In this document: positions 54,128-62,518 of the stretch, one piece after another | How the letters are laid out: each line of letters starts with the position of its first letter | Position numbering within the stretch: position 1 is the first letter of the stretch | Assembly (NCBI RefSeq): GCF_001750725.1 | Contig: NZ_CP017279.1 | Coordinates: 1,426,001-1,490,000, forward strand | DNA: 64,000 nucleotides | Direction: 5' to 3' | Origin: Enterobacter ludwigii | GTDB lineage: Bacteria > Pseudomonadota > Gammaproteobacteria > Enterobacterales > Enterobacteriaceae | Made by a program: the position numbers and the translations under genes | The notes under the pieces: generated by a model | What the model was told of the DNA's origin: nothing | Database searches by the model: none | What the model saw: only the letters and a program-made list of their open reading frames with translations

Positions 54128-55022
54128 ATGCCATACGCAAACGTCTGAACCAGGTTTCCGGTTTCGTAAACATCACCATATTCCCGCCCAGAATCAGCAG
54201 TAATCCAATGATGCCGTTGAGATGCCACACGTAACCTTCATAGACCGTGGAGATGGACAGCGCCACCAGCGGGAAGAGCAGCGTACTGTATGCCGCTTTG
54301 CCCGGGCCAATGCGTCCCACCAGCGTGAAGTAGGCACCAAAAGCGATGACCGAACCAAAAATGGCGAGATAAAGCAGCGCGCCAATGTAACTCACCGTCC
54401 ATTCGGGGATAAAACTGTCACCCCGGAACAGGGCAATGCAGCCCATAATGACCGTACCGTAAAACATCGCCCAGGCGTTGGTGGTCATGGTCTCCAGCCC
54501 TTTTCGCTGGTGGCGCATGCTGATCATATTGCCCAGCGAGAACCCGTAGGTCCCCAGTGCTGAAAGACCAATCCCCGTCAGCAGGGAGGCACTCCAGCCA
54601 CTCGCCAGCAGGTCGTCCCAGAAGAGGGTGACGATCCCGATAAGCCCCAGGGCCGCCGCCGTCCAGAAGCGTGCGGGTGGGCGTTGACCGAAGAAAATAA
54701 AGCTGTTGATGGCGTTATACAGTACGGCCATCGAGAAAATCACCGACTCCAGCCCGGTATTGATGTGCGCGGCGGCGGTATAAAAACACCAGAAGTTGAA
54801 GCAAAAAACGCAGCATCCCTGCAGCATGCAAAAGAGATGATCCCGCAAGGCCAGCTTACGAAGCCGACGCAGGGCAATTAAGACGATCATGATCGTGGCG
54901 CAGGCCACGGCAAAGCGCCAGAAAATTGACACCGGGGCTGCGACTGGCCCCTGTTGCAGGAAAATGGCAATCCAGGTTGTTCCCCATATCACCACCACCA
55001 GTCCATAGAGTAATGCGTTCAT
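54126..55022 (-). CDS. EamA/DMT-family transporter
   Basis: The 298-residue protein has ten predicted membrane helices in two EamA repeats; the first begins VVVIWGTTWIAIFLQQGPV and holds the conserved FWRFAVA. Members of this family export amino acids or other metabolites. The substrate is unknown. GAGAAGAGAG lies before the start. It is divergent from an AraC regulator gene across 173 bases and is probably controlled by it. Confidence 0.88.
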   Translation of the reverse strand: MNALLYGLVVVIWGTTWIAIFLQQGPVAAPVSIFWRFAVACATIMIVLIALRRLRKLALRDHLFCMLQGCCVFCFNFWCFYTAAAHINTGLESVIFSMAVLYNAINSFIFFGQRPPARFWTAAALGLIGIVTLFWDDLLASGWSASLLTGIGLSALGTYGFSLGNMISMRHQRKGLETMTTNAWAMFYGTVIMGCIALFRGDSFIPEWTVSYIGALLYLAIFGSVIAFGAYFTLVGRIGPGKAAYSTLLFPLVALSISTVYEGYVWHLNGIIGLLLILGGNMVMFTKPETWFRRLRMA

Positions 55023-55195
55023 TGTTGCTCTCTTCTCACATACTGAAAAGTGCAGTCTGGCGCGAGTGGCATGACATTGCTTTCACCGATTTGCGGTGGA
55101 CTTGCATATTCTTGCGCTTTTTTGTGGCTGCAGATCTGGCATCGTGGCGCAACACTTCATAGACTGAGAGTCTGATTACTCACCCGTTAATAGCT

Positions 55196-56068
55196 ATGTC
55201 TCGCGCTTACGATACCTTTGAAACGCTACGCCAGCAGAACGCCGTGCTGCGGGAAACCGTTGCGCTGAATTCCGGTATTCAACTGGCAGCCTGGTACAAC
55301 AAGCACGACACGATAACCGTAAAAAGTAATCACCATACCCTCAGCCTGTACGTGGCGGACGGTTATGAGAGCTATCAAAAAACGCCGGGCGGCTGGAAAA
55401 ACGGCGGCGGCCCGGACCGTTTCTGTCTGATGCCAAAAGAGAGTGAATCGACGTGGGATATTCGCGATGACCTGACGTTTGTCCATCTCTACTGCACCGA
55501 TGAGCATCTGCGTGATGTCGGGGAAAAAATCTGGGACAAGCGCCCGCTGTCCCTGACGCTGGATGAAAAGATCTTCGGCAGCGACCCGAAAATTACCGCG
55601 CTTTACCGTCAGTTTTTGCTCGGCTGCGACTGGCAGCAAAAAGCTAACCAGCTCACCCTGAGTACCGCGTCTACGCTGTTGATGACCCACCTGTTACAGA
55701 ATTACTCCAGCGTGCAGTGGAAACTGCCGGTGGTGACCGGCGGGTTGTCGCCGTTTGTGCTGCGTAACGTGCTGGCGTTTATCGAAGAGAACCTTTCCCA
55801 GCCGCTAACGCTGGCGGAACTGGCCGAACAGGCCGCGCTGAGCGAGTATCATTTCGCCAGGATGTTCCGTCAGTCCATGGGGCTGGCACCGCATCAGTAC
55901 GTGATGCAGCGTCGAATGGAGAAAGCCAAAGCGCTGGTGCAGCACACAACCACACCGCTCACGGATATCGCGCTGGCCTGCGGGTTTAACTCCGCCAGCC
56001 ATTTCAGTAACCGCTTTCGCAGCATGATGGGCATAACGCCCTCGCAGCTACGCGCGGCGAAGGTGTGA
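55196..56068 (+). CDS. AraC-family transcriptional regulator
   Basis: The 290-residue protein has an N-terminal ligand-binding region (about 1-180) and a C-terminal AraC domain with two helix-turn-helix motifs: LAELAEQAALSEYHFARMFR and TDIALACGFNSASHFSNRF. No clear ribosome-binding site precedes ATG 55196. It is divergent from the exporter gene and likely its activator. The 3' end overlaps the convergent ydcO gene by 21 bases. Confidence 0.9.
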   Translation: MSRAYDTFETLRQQNAVLRETVALNSGIQLAAWYNKHDTITVKSNHHTLSLYVADGYESYQKTPGGWKNGGGPDRFCLMPKESESTWDIRDDLTFVHLYCTDEHLRDVGEKIWDKRPLSLTLDEKIFGSDPKITALYRQFLLGCDWQQKANQLTLSTASTLLMTHLLQNYSSVQWKLPVVTGGLSPFVLRNVLAFIEENLSQPLTLAELAEQAALSEYHFARMFRQSMGLAPHQYVMQRRMEKAKALVQHTTTPLTDIALACGFNSASHFSNRFRSMMGITPSQLRAAKV

Positions 56069-57214
56069 AAAGACCGTATAACATACGCCGCCCAGCACCA
56101 GCCCCCAGAACGCAGAGCCAATACCCAGGATCGTGACGCCGCTGGCGGTCATCAGAAAGGTGACAATTGCCGCGTCGCGCTCCGTTTCGTTGTTCAGTGC
56201 CTGATACAAGCTCCCGCTGATGGTGCCCAGCAGCGCCAGGCCGGCGAGCATCTGGATCCAGCTCAGGGGAAGGGAGGCCATCAGCCCGGAAATGGATCCG
56301 CCAAAAATGCCCGCCAGCAGATAAAACCCGCCTGCGGCCATGGCGGCAAGCCAGCGTTTGCTGGCATCCGGGTGCGCATCCGGGCTCTGGCAAATCGCAG
56401 CGGTGATCGCGGCGATACAGATGGAAAAGACGCCGAGCGGGGATAACACCAGAGCCAGCCCTCCGGTGACGATCATCAGTGGTGATACGGCCAGAGGATA
56501 GCCGGAAGCCTGCATCGTGGCGAAGCCCGGCGCATTCTGGGACGCCATGGTGACCAGGAAGAAGGGCACGCCAATGCTTATCAGACTGGTTAACGTAAAG
56601 GTTGGCGCGATAAACGTGGGCATCACCACGGAAAGGGTTAACTCTTTTGTGACAACGTCACCTCCCGCCCAGGCCACCATACTGCCCACCAGCAACGTGG
56701 CGACAATGGCGTAGCGGGGGGCCAGCGCTTTGGCGAACAGCCATGCCGCCAGCATGCTGCCGCACAGTAAAAAATGCCCCTCAAGATTGCTGAACGCCTG
56801 CAGTCCAAACCTGAGCAGCACCCCGGCAAGCATAGCAGCGGCAAGGGAATGCGGGATAAGCTTCATCAGGCGAGCAAACAACCCGGTTACGCCGCACAGC
56901 AGAATGAGCGCGTTGGCAAAGATAAAAATCCCGATGGTCTCGGCAAGCGTTACCCCGTGCAGGCTGGTGGCTAACAGCGCCGCGCCGGGCGTAGACCAGG
57001 CGGTGAGTACCGGGGCTTTATACCACCAGGAAAGCGCCAGCGTGCTGACCCCCATACCTATCCCCAGGGCCGTCATCCAGCCGGCGATCTGCTGCGCGTT
57101 TGCGCCTGCGGCAGCAGCGGCTTGCCAGATAATGGCGGCGGAACTGGCATATCCCACCAGAACGGCGACAAAACCGGCGAGAACGGCAGGAAAGAGTGAG
57201 GATGAAGGGCGCAT
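56048..57214 (-). CDS. ydcO: BenE-family benzoate/H+ symporter-like protein YdcO
   Basis: The 388-residue integral membrane protein, with about twelve helices, matches E. coli YdcO and the BenE family (AWSTPGAALLAT, QNAPGFATMQASGY). Benzoate transport by YdcO is not proven. CGGAG precedes the start. It is divergent from sutR, with two palindromes between, as in E. coli where ydcO and ydcN are neighbours. Confidence 0.94.
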   Translation of the reverse strand: MRPSSSLFPAVLAGFVAVLVGYASSAAIIWQAAAAAGANAQQIAGWMTALGIGMGVSTLALSWWYKAPVLTAWSTPGAALLATSLHGVTLAETIGIFIFANALILLCGVTGLFARLMKLIPHSLAAAMLAGVLLRFGLQAFSNLEGHFLLCGSMLAAWLFAKALAPRYAIVATLLVGSMVAWAGGDVVTKELTLSVVMPTFIAPTFTLTSLISIGVPFFLVTMASQNAPGFATMQASGYPLAVSPLMIVTGGLALVLSPLGVFSICIAAITAAICQSPDAHPDASKRWLAAMAAGGFYLLAGIFGGSISGLMASLPLSWIQMLAGLALLGTISGSLYQALNNETERDAAIVTFLMTASGVTILGIGSAFWGLVLGGVCYTVFSHLRRA

Positions 57215-57229
57215 GAAGACTCCGTTGTG

Positions 57230-57239
57230 CGTTATAACG
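57230..57239. promoter_or_regulatory. Palindrome 1, candidate SutR operator
   Basis: CGTTATAACG is a perfect 10-bp palindrome 16 bases upstream of the ydcO start, extended on the left by TGTG as in the second copy. Confidence 0.6.
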
Positions 57240-57261
57240 TCCGCCCTAAGGTAACACTGTG

Positions 57262-57271
57262 CGTTATAGCG
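57262..57271. promoter_or_regulatory. Palindrome 2, candidate SutR operator
   Basis: CGTTATAGCG differs by one base from palindrome 1 and lies exactly 32 bp further (three helical turns). It overlaps the region upstream of a TATGAT -10 element (57281-57286) of sutR. Confidence 0.6.
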
Positions 57272-57306
57272 TACAAGTGGTATGATCGGTCGCTTCAGGA
57301 GGGAAC

Positions 57307-57834
57307 ATGGACATCACACAACATCTTGCTTACACACTGAAAACCGAGCGTCAGGCGCGTGGCTGGAGCCTCGCCAGACTGGCGGAAGAGACCGGCGTTT
57401 CAAAGGCCATGCTCGGGCAAATCGAGCGCAATGAATCCAGCCCGACGGTATCCACGTTGTGGAAAATCGCCACGGGGCTGAACATCCCTTTTTCTGCCTT
57501 CATCACGCCGGCAGCTGACAGGCAGGCGGTATTCGACCCGGAGCAGCAGGCGATGGTGGTGAAACCGTTATTCCCGTGGGATGAGACGCTAAAATTCGAC
57601 CACTTTTCGATAACCCTCGCTGCCGGTGCCCTGAGCGAATCCACGCCCCACGAGGCTGGCGTGATTGAACACGTGGTGGTGATCAGCGGCGAACTGGAGA
57701 TGAACATCGATGGCGAGTGGCAGACCATTACTGCCGATTCGGGGGTGCGTTTTGCCGGGGATAAACCGCACGCCTATCGCAACAGCAGCGACCGGCCGGT
57801 ACATTTTCACTCCCTGATCCATTATCCCCGCTGA
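57307..57834 (+). CDS. sutR: XRE-cupin transcriptional regulator SutR (YdcN)
   Basis: The 175-residue protein has an N-terminal XRE helix-turn-helix (SLARLAEETGVSKAMLGQIE, residues 18-37) and a C-terminal cupin domain with LSESTPHEAGVIEHVVVISG. It matches E. coli YdcN/SutR (178), reported to control sulfur-use genes. AGGAGG lies before the start. The two palindromes upstream suggest it regulates itself and the divergent ydcO. Confidence 0.93.
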   Translation: MDITQHLAYTLKTERQARGWSLARLAEETGVSKAMLGQIERNESSPTVSTLWKIATGLNIPFSAFITPAADRQAVFDPEQQAMVVKPLFPWDETLKFDHFSITLAAGALSESTPHEAGVIEHVVVISGELEMNIDGEWQTITADSGVRFAGDKPHAYRNSSDRPVHFHSLIHYPR

Positions 57835-57914
57835 AGCGACGCAAAACTGTTTCGCTGCCGCATACTTCTGACTACAATAGCCGCCATTTTGACCATAACG
57901 GATAACGACGAAGT

Positions 57915-59879
57915 ATGCGCCTGCAATCCCATCATCTCGAACTCTTAAGCCCGGCCCGCGACGCCTCCATCGCCCGTGAAGCGATCCTTCATGGTGCTGA
58001 TGCCGTCTACATTGGTGGGCCTGGCTTTGGTGCCCGTCATAACGCCAGCAACAGCCTGAGCGATATTGCTGAACTGGTGCCGTTCGCCCATCGCTTTGGG
58101 GCGAAAGTGTTCGTGACCCTGAACACCATTCTGCATGATGATGAGCTGGAGCCTGCGCAACGTTTAATTACCGATCTCTACCAGACCGGCGTCGATGCCC
58201 TGATTGTGCAGGATATGGGCGTGCTGGAGCTGGATATTCCCCCCATTGAACTGCACGCCAGTACCCAGTGCGATATCCGCACGGTAGAGAAGGCGAAGTT
58301 TCTTTCTGATGTGGGTTTTTCCCAGATCGTGCTGGCGCGTGAGCTGAACCTGAACCAGATCCGCGATATTCACCAGGCGACCGACGCAACCATTGAATTC
58401 TTTATCCACGGCGCGCTGTGCGTCGCCTATTCTGGTCAGTGCAATATTTCCCACGCCCAGACGGGGCGCAGCGCCAACCGCGGCGACTGCTCTCAGGCAT
58501 GTCGTCTGCCGTATACCCTGAAAGACGATCAGGGCCGCGTTGTGGCGTTCGAAAAACACCTGCTCTCGATGAAAGATAACGATCAGACCGCCAACCTGGG
58601 TGCGCTGATTGACGCTGGCGTGCGCTCCTTCAAGATTGAAGGGCGTTATAAAGACATGAGCTACGTGAAGAACATCACCGCTCACTATCGTCAGATGCTG
58701 GATGCCATCATTGAAGATCGCGGTGACCTGGCGCGTGCGTCGGCCGGTCGTACCGAGCATTTCTTTATTCCGTCAACGGACAAAACTTTCCATCGCGGCA
58801 GCACTGACTACTTTGTGAATGCCCGTAAAGGGGATATCGGCGCGTTTGATTCACCGAAGTTTATCGGTTTACCGGTGGGTGAAGTGCTGAAAGTGGCAAA
58901 AGATCACCTCGACGTGGAAGTGACCGAGCCGCTGGCCAACGGCGATGGCCTGAACGTGATGATCAAGCGTGAAGTGGTGGGCTTCCGTGCGAATACGGTG
59001 GAAAAAACCGGTGAAAATCGCTATCGCGTATGGCCAAACGAGATGCCTGCGGATCTCTACAAAGCGCGCCCTAACGCGGCACTGAACCGTAACCTTGACC
59101 ACAACTGGCAGCAGGCGCTACTGAAAACCTCGAGCGAACGTCGTATCGCGGTGGACATTGAACTGGGCGGCTGGGAAGAGCAGCTGATCCTGACCATGAC
59201 CTGTGAAGACGGTATCAGCGTGACGCATACGCTTGATGGTCTGTTCGAGGTGGCAAACAACGCGGAAAAAGCCCTTAACAACCTGAAGGATGGCGTGGCG
59301 AAGCTGGGGCAGACCCTTTACTACGCGCGTCATATCGACGTTAACCTGCCGGATGCCCTGTTTGTTCCGAACAGCCAGCTGAATCAGTTCCGCCGCGAGA
59401 CGGCAGAAATGCTGGATGCCGCCCGCCTGGCTAACTATCCACGCGGCAGCCGCAAGGCCGAAACCGTTCCTGCGCCGGTTTACCCTGACACGCACTTGTC
59501 CTTCCTGGCGAACGTCTATAACCACAAAGCGCGTGAATTCTATCACCGTCACGGCGTACAGCTGATTGACGCAGCCTATGAAGCGCATGAAGAGAAGGGC
59601 GACGTGCCGGTGATGATCACCAAGCACTGTCTCCGCTTCGCCTTCAACCTCTGCCCGAAACAGGCGAAAGGGAATATTAAAAGCTGGAAGGCCACACCGA
59701 TGCAGCTGGTGAATGGCGACGAAGTGCTGACCCTGAAATTTGACTGCCGTCCGTGCGAAATGCATGTGATTGGCAAGATGAAAAATCATATTTTCAAAAT
59801 GCCGTCGCCGGGTAGCGTTGTGGCCTCCGTGAGCCCGGACGATTTAATGAAAACCCTGCCGAAGCGTAAGGGTAATTAA
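57915..59879 (+). CDS. rlhA: 23S rRNA 5-hydroxycytidine C2501 synthase RlhA
   Basis: The 654-residue protein belongs to the U32 family and matches E. coli RlhA (YdcP, 653). It hydroxylates C2501 of 23S rRNA using prephenate-derived oxidation and iron-sulphur chemistry. The U32 signature is IEFFIHGALCVAYSGQC near residues 159-175, followed by NRGDCSQACRLPY. C-terminal cysteines occur in CLRFAFNLCP and FDCRPCEMHV. Its stop abuts the end of the convergent yncJ gene. Confidence 0.96.
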   Translation: MRLQSHHLELLSPARDASIAREAILHGADAVYIGGPGFGARHNASNSLSDIAELVPFAHRFGAKVFVTLNTILHDDELEPAQRLITDLYQTGVDALIVQDMGVLELDIPPIELHASTQCDIRTVEKAKFLSDVGFSQIVLARELNLNQIRDIHQATDATIEFFIHGALCVAYSGQCNISHAQTGRSANRGDCSQACRLPYTLKDDQGRVVAFEKHLLSMKDNDQTANLGALIDAGVRSFKIEGRYKDMSYVKNITAHYRQMLDAIIEDRGDLARASAGRTEHFFIPSTDKTFHRGSTDYFVNARKGDIGAFDSPKFIGLPVGEVLKVAKDHLDVEVTEPLANGDGLNVMIKREVVGFRANTVEKTGENRYRVWPNEMPADLYKARPNAALNRNLDHNWQQALLKTSSERRIAVDIELGGWEEQLILTMTCEDGISVTHTLDGLFEVANNAEKALNNLKDGVAKLGQTLYYARHIDVNLPDALFVPNSQLNQFRRETAEMLDAARLANYPRGSRKAETVPAPVYPDTHLSFLANVYNHKAREFYHRHGVQLIDAAYEAHEEKGDVPVMITKHCLRFAFNLCPKQAKGNIKSWKATPMQLVNGDEVLTLKFDCRPCEMHVIGKMKNHIFKMPSPGSVVASVSPDDLMKTLPKRKGN

Positions 59880-60110
59880 TTACCGAAAGTGCGTGTCAGG
59901 TTTGCGCGATTTCTGCCACAGGTGGTGTTCGCGCAAACCTTCCGCAGACTCTTCTGCAACGCTGCGTAATTCATCGCTATCCGCTTCATGGCGGAGCTGA
60001 TGCTCCACATTCTTTACCCACACATATTCATGGCCTTTATGTCCTGCCATCAGCTGACCTGAAAATAACCCACACACCAGCAATATCAGCGTTAACCCTT
60101 TTCTCATCAT
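59880..60110 (-). CDS. yncJ: DUF2554 protein YncJ
   Basis: This 76-residue exported protein matches E. coli YncJ (76): signal peptide to about residue 22 (SGQLMA), then HKGHEYVWVKNVEHQLRHEA. Function unknown. Two ATG codons lie at 60110 and 60107 with GGTGAA upstream; I chose the first, which gives the E. coli length. Confidence 0.92.
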   Translation of the reverse strand: MMRKGLTLILLVCGLFSGQLMAGHKGHEYVWVKNVEHQLRHEADSDELRSVAEESAEGLREHHLWQKSRKPDTHFR

Positions 60111-60312
60111 TATTTCACCGTTGAATGCCATCGCGGGACTATCATGCCAATAATTTCGTCGGGAAATTATTCAAAAATTCAAATTAGCGCAAAGAGAGTG
60201 TCAAATTCTGTGCGGCGACAGCTGTGATGAGACTTTTCCTAAAATTAGCATCAAGTTTGTTAACCGCCAATTCTGGTACGTAATTAGCCACTAGCTTTAA
60301 GGATAAATCCTA

Positions 60313-60318
60313 TATAAT
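60313..60318 (+). promoter_or_regulatory. -10 element of the orphan gene at 60353
   Basis: A perfect TATAAT in the context CCTATATAATGG lies about 35 bases before the start. No good -35 is visible at 16-18 bases, so it may depend on sigma-S or an activator. Confidence 0.5.
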
Positions 60319-60352
60319 GGTTAAACTCTGGCTAAGGAATGGGTCTTGTTAA

Positions 60353-60715
60353 ATGAAAAAAATGATAGCGCTTGCGCTGCTGGTGGTTGCTGTTGGGGCG
60401 GGTGCAGGTATTTACTCTATTAGTAATGACGAACCAGAATATATTCAGTCCGCGAAAGCGCGTGTTGGGTCATATTTAACCAGCGATTACGGACGCGTGG
60501 CCTGTAATAGCACCAAAATTGATGACCAGCGCTGGCAATTAGGCTGCACCAATCAGGCAAGAGGTAAAACATTCGAGTTCGCGGTTTATCCGTCTGAAAA
60601 AGCACCGTATGGTGTGTCGCGTTCGTTTTATCTGGAAGCCATCAATGATGATGCAAAACAGAGCGCGGAGCAGGGTCTGATGCGTTATTTGCAAATCAAT
60701 ACCAAAGCGGGTTAA
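60353..60715 (+). CDS. Unknown small exported or membrane-anchored protein
   Basis: The 120-residue product begins MKKMIALALLVVAVGAGAGIY, an N-terminal hydrophobic segment that can be a signal peptide or anchor. The rest is a small polar domain with two cysteines (CNSTKI and LGCTNQ) 18 residues apart, able to form a disulfide in the periplasm. I do not recognise the family. Translation starts 14 bases after a weak AAGGA. It has its own TATAAT. Confidence 0.75.
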   Translation: MKKMIALALLVVAVGAGAGIYSISNDEPEYIQSAKARVGSYLTSDYGRVACNSTKIDDQRWQLGCTNQARGKTFEFAVYPSEKAPYGVSRSFYLEAINDDAKQSAEQGLMRYLQINTKAG

Positions 60716-60719
60716 TCAG

Positions 60720-60857
60720 GCTGTTTACCTTTCATTGAGACTATGGATGTTAGTTTGTAAGAGATCCGCTGCCCGGCCATGGAGTGTCGGGACGTAGAGA
60801 CCAAAATACAAATCTATCCATGCAAGCATTTACCGCCATATTATGGCGGTTTTTTTT
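60720..60857 (+). ncRNA. Candidate small RNA or 3' UTR ending in a strong terminator
   Basis: After the orphan gene, 140 non-coding bases fold into short dyads (ATGGAT at 60743 with ATCCAT at 60816; CCCG at 60772 with CGGG at 60789) and end in ACCGCCAT / ATGGCGGT followed by eight T residues. This is the usual end of an Hfq-type small RNA. I found no clear independent promoter, so it could instead be the 3' UTR of the orphan gene. Confidence 0.35.
60832..60857 (+). terminator. Strong rho-independent terminator
   Basis: ACCGCCAT, loop ATT, ATGGCGGT, then TTTTTTT on the plus strand. On the minus strand no T-run follows, so it does not serve the ftrA-like gene. Confidence 0.92.
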
Positions 60858-60873
60858 GTCTGCAATCCGGCCA

Positions 60874-61875
60874 CTAACGGCCAGGCCGCGAATAATGTTT
60901 GCGATACTGGGCCGGTGAAAGGGCGAACTGCTGCCGAAAATGGTGACGCAGGGTCGATGCCTGACCGAATCCGGTCTGCTCCGCGATGCTGTCGATACTT
61001 AAGCGACTGCTTTCCAGATAATCCTTTGCCCTCAGCAGGCGCTCATTGAGCAGCCAGCGCGCGGGCGTGGTGCCGGTCGCATCCTGAAAGCGGCGCAGAA
61101 AGGTGCGTTGACTCATGCCGACCCGACGCGCCAGTGAATCAACGCTGTGCGATACGGCAAGATGGGTGTGCAGAAAATCAAACAGCTGACCGAGACGCTG
61201 ACTTTCGCGCAGTTGCGCCACCGGGCGGCTTAGCTGCTGCGGCTGTGAGCCATCCCGGTGCGGGGGAATGACCAGACGACGCGCTACGGTGTTGGCGATT
61301 TCCATCCCATAATCCCGCCGGACTACGTGCAGGCATAAATCGATGCCTGCCGCGCTGCCCGCCGAGGTGAGAATGTCGCCGTCGTCCTGATAAAGTACAT
61401 CTTCAACCACCTCGATGGCCGGGTAACGGGCCTTAAGCGCCTCAATATAGCGCCAGTGCGTTGTGGCTTTACGCCCATCCAGCAGCCCGGCAGCGGCAAG
61501 AACAAACACGCCGGAACAGATCGACAAAAGCTGGCATCCCCGCGCATTGGCCTTACGTAATGCCGCGCAGAGCGCGGGTGGAACCGGTGAATCCAGTCCT
61601 CGCCAGCCGGGCACGACGATCAGGTCGGCCGTCTCAAGCAGGGTTAAATCGCCGTCGGTGATGAGGCGAATCCCGCCGGTCGCCCGAAGTTCACCGCTGT
61701 CTACGCCCGCGACGGCAAAACGATACCATTCGTCTCCCAGCTCCGGACGCGGCAGACCAAAGATTTCCACTGCCACGCCAAACTCAAAGGTACACAAACC
61801 GTCATACGCCAGCACAATGACCTGAGGGCGGGAAATCTGTCTTAAGTTTGTCATCTTTTTGCTGTTTTCTGGCAT
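60874..61875 (-). CDS. GlxA/FtrA-family AraC regulator with DJ-1/PfpI domain
   Basis: The 333-residue protein has an N-terminal DJ-1/PfpI (class I glutamine amidotransferase-like) domain, with the nucleophile elbow LLSICSGVFVLAA (Cys near residue 120) and GWRGLDS. The C-terminal AraC domain has two helix-turn-helix motifs: SLARRVGMSQRTFLRRFQ and IAEQTGFGQASTLRHHF. The effector is unknown. The start is uncertain: I chose ATG 61875; 61854 (MTNLRQIS) is as likely. It is divergent from a rhodanese gene and may regulate it. Confidence 0.9.
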   Translation of the reverse strand: MPENSKKMTNLRQISRPQVIVLAYDGLCTFEFGVAVEIFGLPRPELGDEWYRFAVAGVDSGELRATGGIRLITDGDLTLLETADLIVVPGWRGLDSPVPPALCAALRKANARGCQLLSICSGVFVLAAAGLLDGRKATTHWRYIEALKARYPAIEVVEDVLYQDDGDILTSAGSAAGIDLCLHVVRRDYGMEIANTVARRLVIPPHRDGSQPQQLSRPVAQLRESQRLGQLFDFLHTHLAVSHSVDSLARRVGMSQRTFLRRFQDATGTTPARWLLNERLLRAKDYLESSRLSIDSIAEQTGFGQASTLRHHFRQQFALSPAQYRKHYSRPGR

Positions 61876-61948
61876 AAGCGAGCGCATTCACGGGCTGAAT
61901 TTGTGGATAGAGTAGTGTTAACACAAACGCCAAAGATGAGGAAGGATC

Positions 61949-62362
61949 ATGAGTTATGTTACTGAATTTCCGGCTGCTGAACCCCAGGAAGCCGTTACCC
62001 ATTTTCTGCGCCGCCTGAGCGTCGAGACCGATTGCGCCGATGTGCATCATGCCATTACGAATCACGAGCAGGATTTCGTCCTGCTGCACGTCGTCGGGAG
62101 CCCGCAGCAGTTCACCCGCCGTCACGTTCCCGGTGCGGTACATATGCCGTGGCGTCAGATTACCGCCGAACGCATGGCCCAGTGGCCTGACGGCACGCTG
62201 TTTGTGGTCTATTGCGCCGGGCCTCACTGCAACGGTGCGGACAGAGCCGCGCTGAAGCTGGCGCGTCTGGGGCTGCCGGTGAAAATTATGCTCGGCGGGA
62301 TCACCGGCTGGGAAGATGAAAAGTTTGAGTTTGCGAGCCAGGAATCGCTCTCCGCACTGTGA
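61949..62362 (+). CDS. Rhodanese-like sulfurtransferase
   Basis: The 137-residue single-domain rhodanese carries the active loop VVYCAGPHCNGADRAA; Cys89 is the likely sulfur carrier, Cys94 an extra. HVPGAVHMP matches the substrate-channel motif. No signal peptide. AAGGATC precedes the start. It is divergent from the FtrA-like regulator and 156 bases before the MetJ-controlled methyltransferase gene. Confidence 0.88.
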   Translation: MSYVTEFPAAEPQEAVTHFLRRLSVETDCADVHHAITNHEQDFVLLHVVGSPQQFTRRHVPGAVHMPWRQITAERMAQWPDGTLFVVYCAGPHCNGADRAALKLARLGLPVKIMLGGITGWEDEKFEFASQESLSAL

Positions 62363-62432
62363 AGATGAATTTTTTTCAACACCCGTGAAATTTTCTCGTT
62401 TGCCGGCTGGCGGCAGGTATGACATCTTTTTT

Positions 62433-62456
62433 GGACATTTAGACATCCAGAAGTCT
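62433..62456. promoter_or_regulatory. Three tandem MetJ boxes
   Basis: Contiguous 8-base units GGACATTT, AGACATCC and AGAAGTCT match the met box AGACGTCT at 5, 6 and 7 of 8 positions. Tandem boxes at 8-base spacing are the known MetJ operator. They lie 63 bases before the methyltransferase start. Confidence 0.8.
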
Positions 62457-62518
62457 AAGGATTCAAGTAATGAATTATCACTGCAGGCAATTATTGTCGG
62501 CAGATAAAGGAGATTTCC

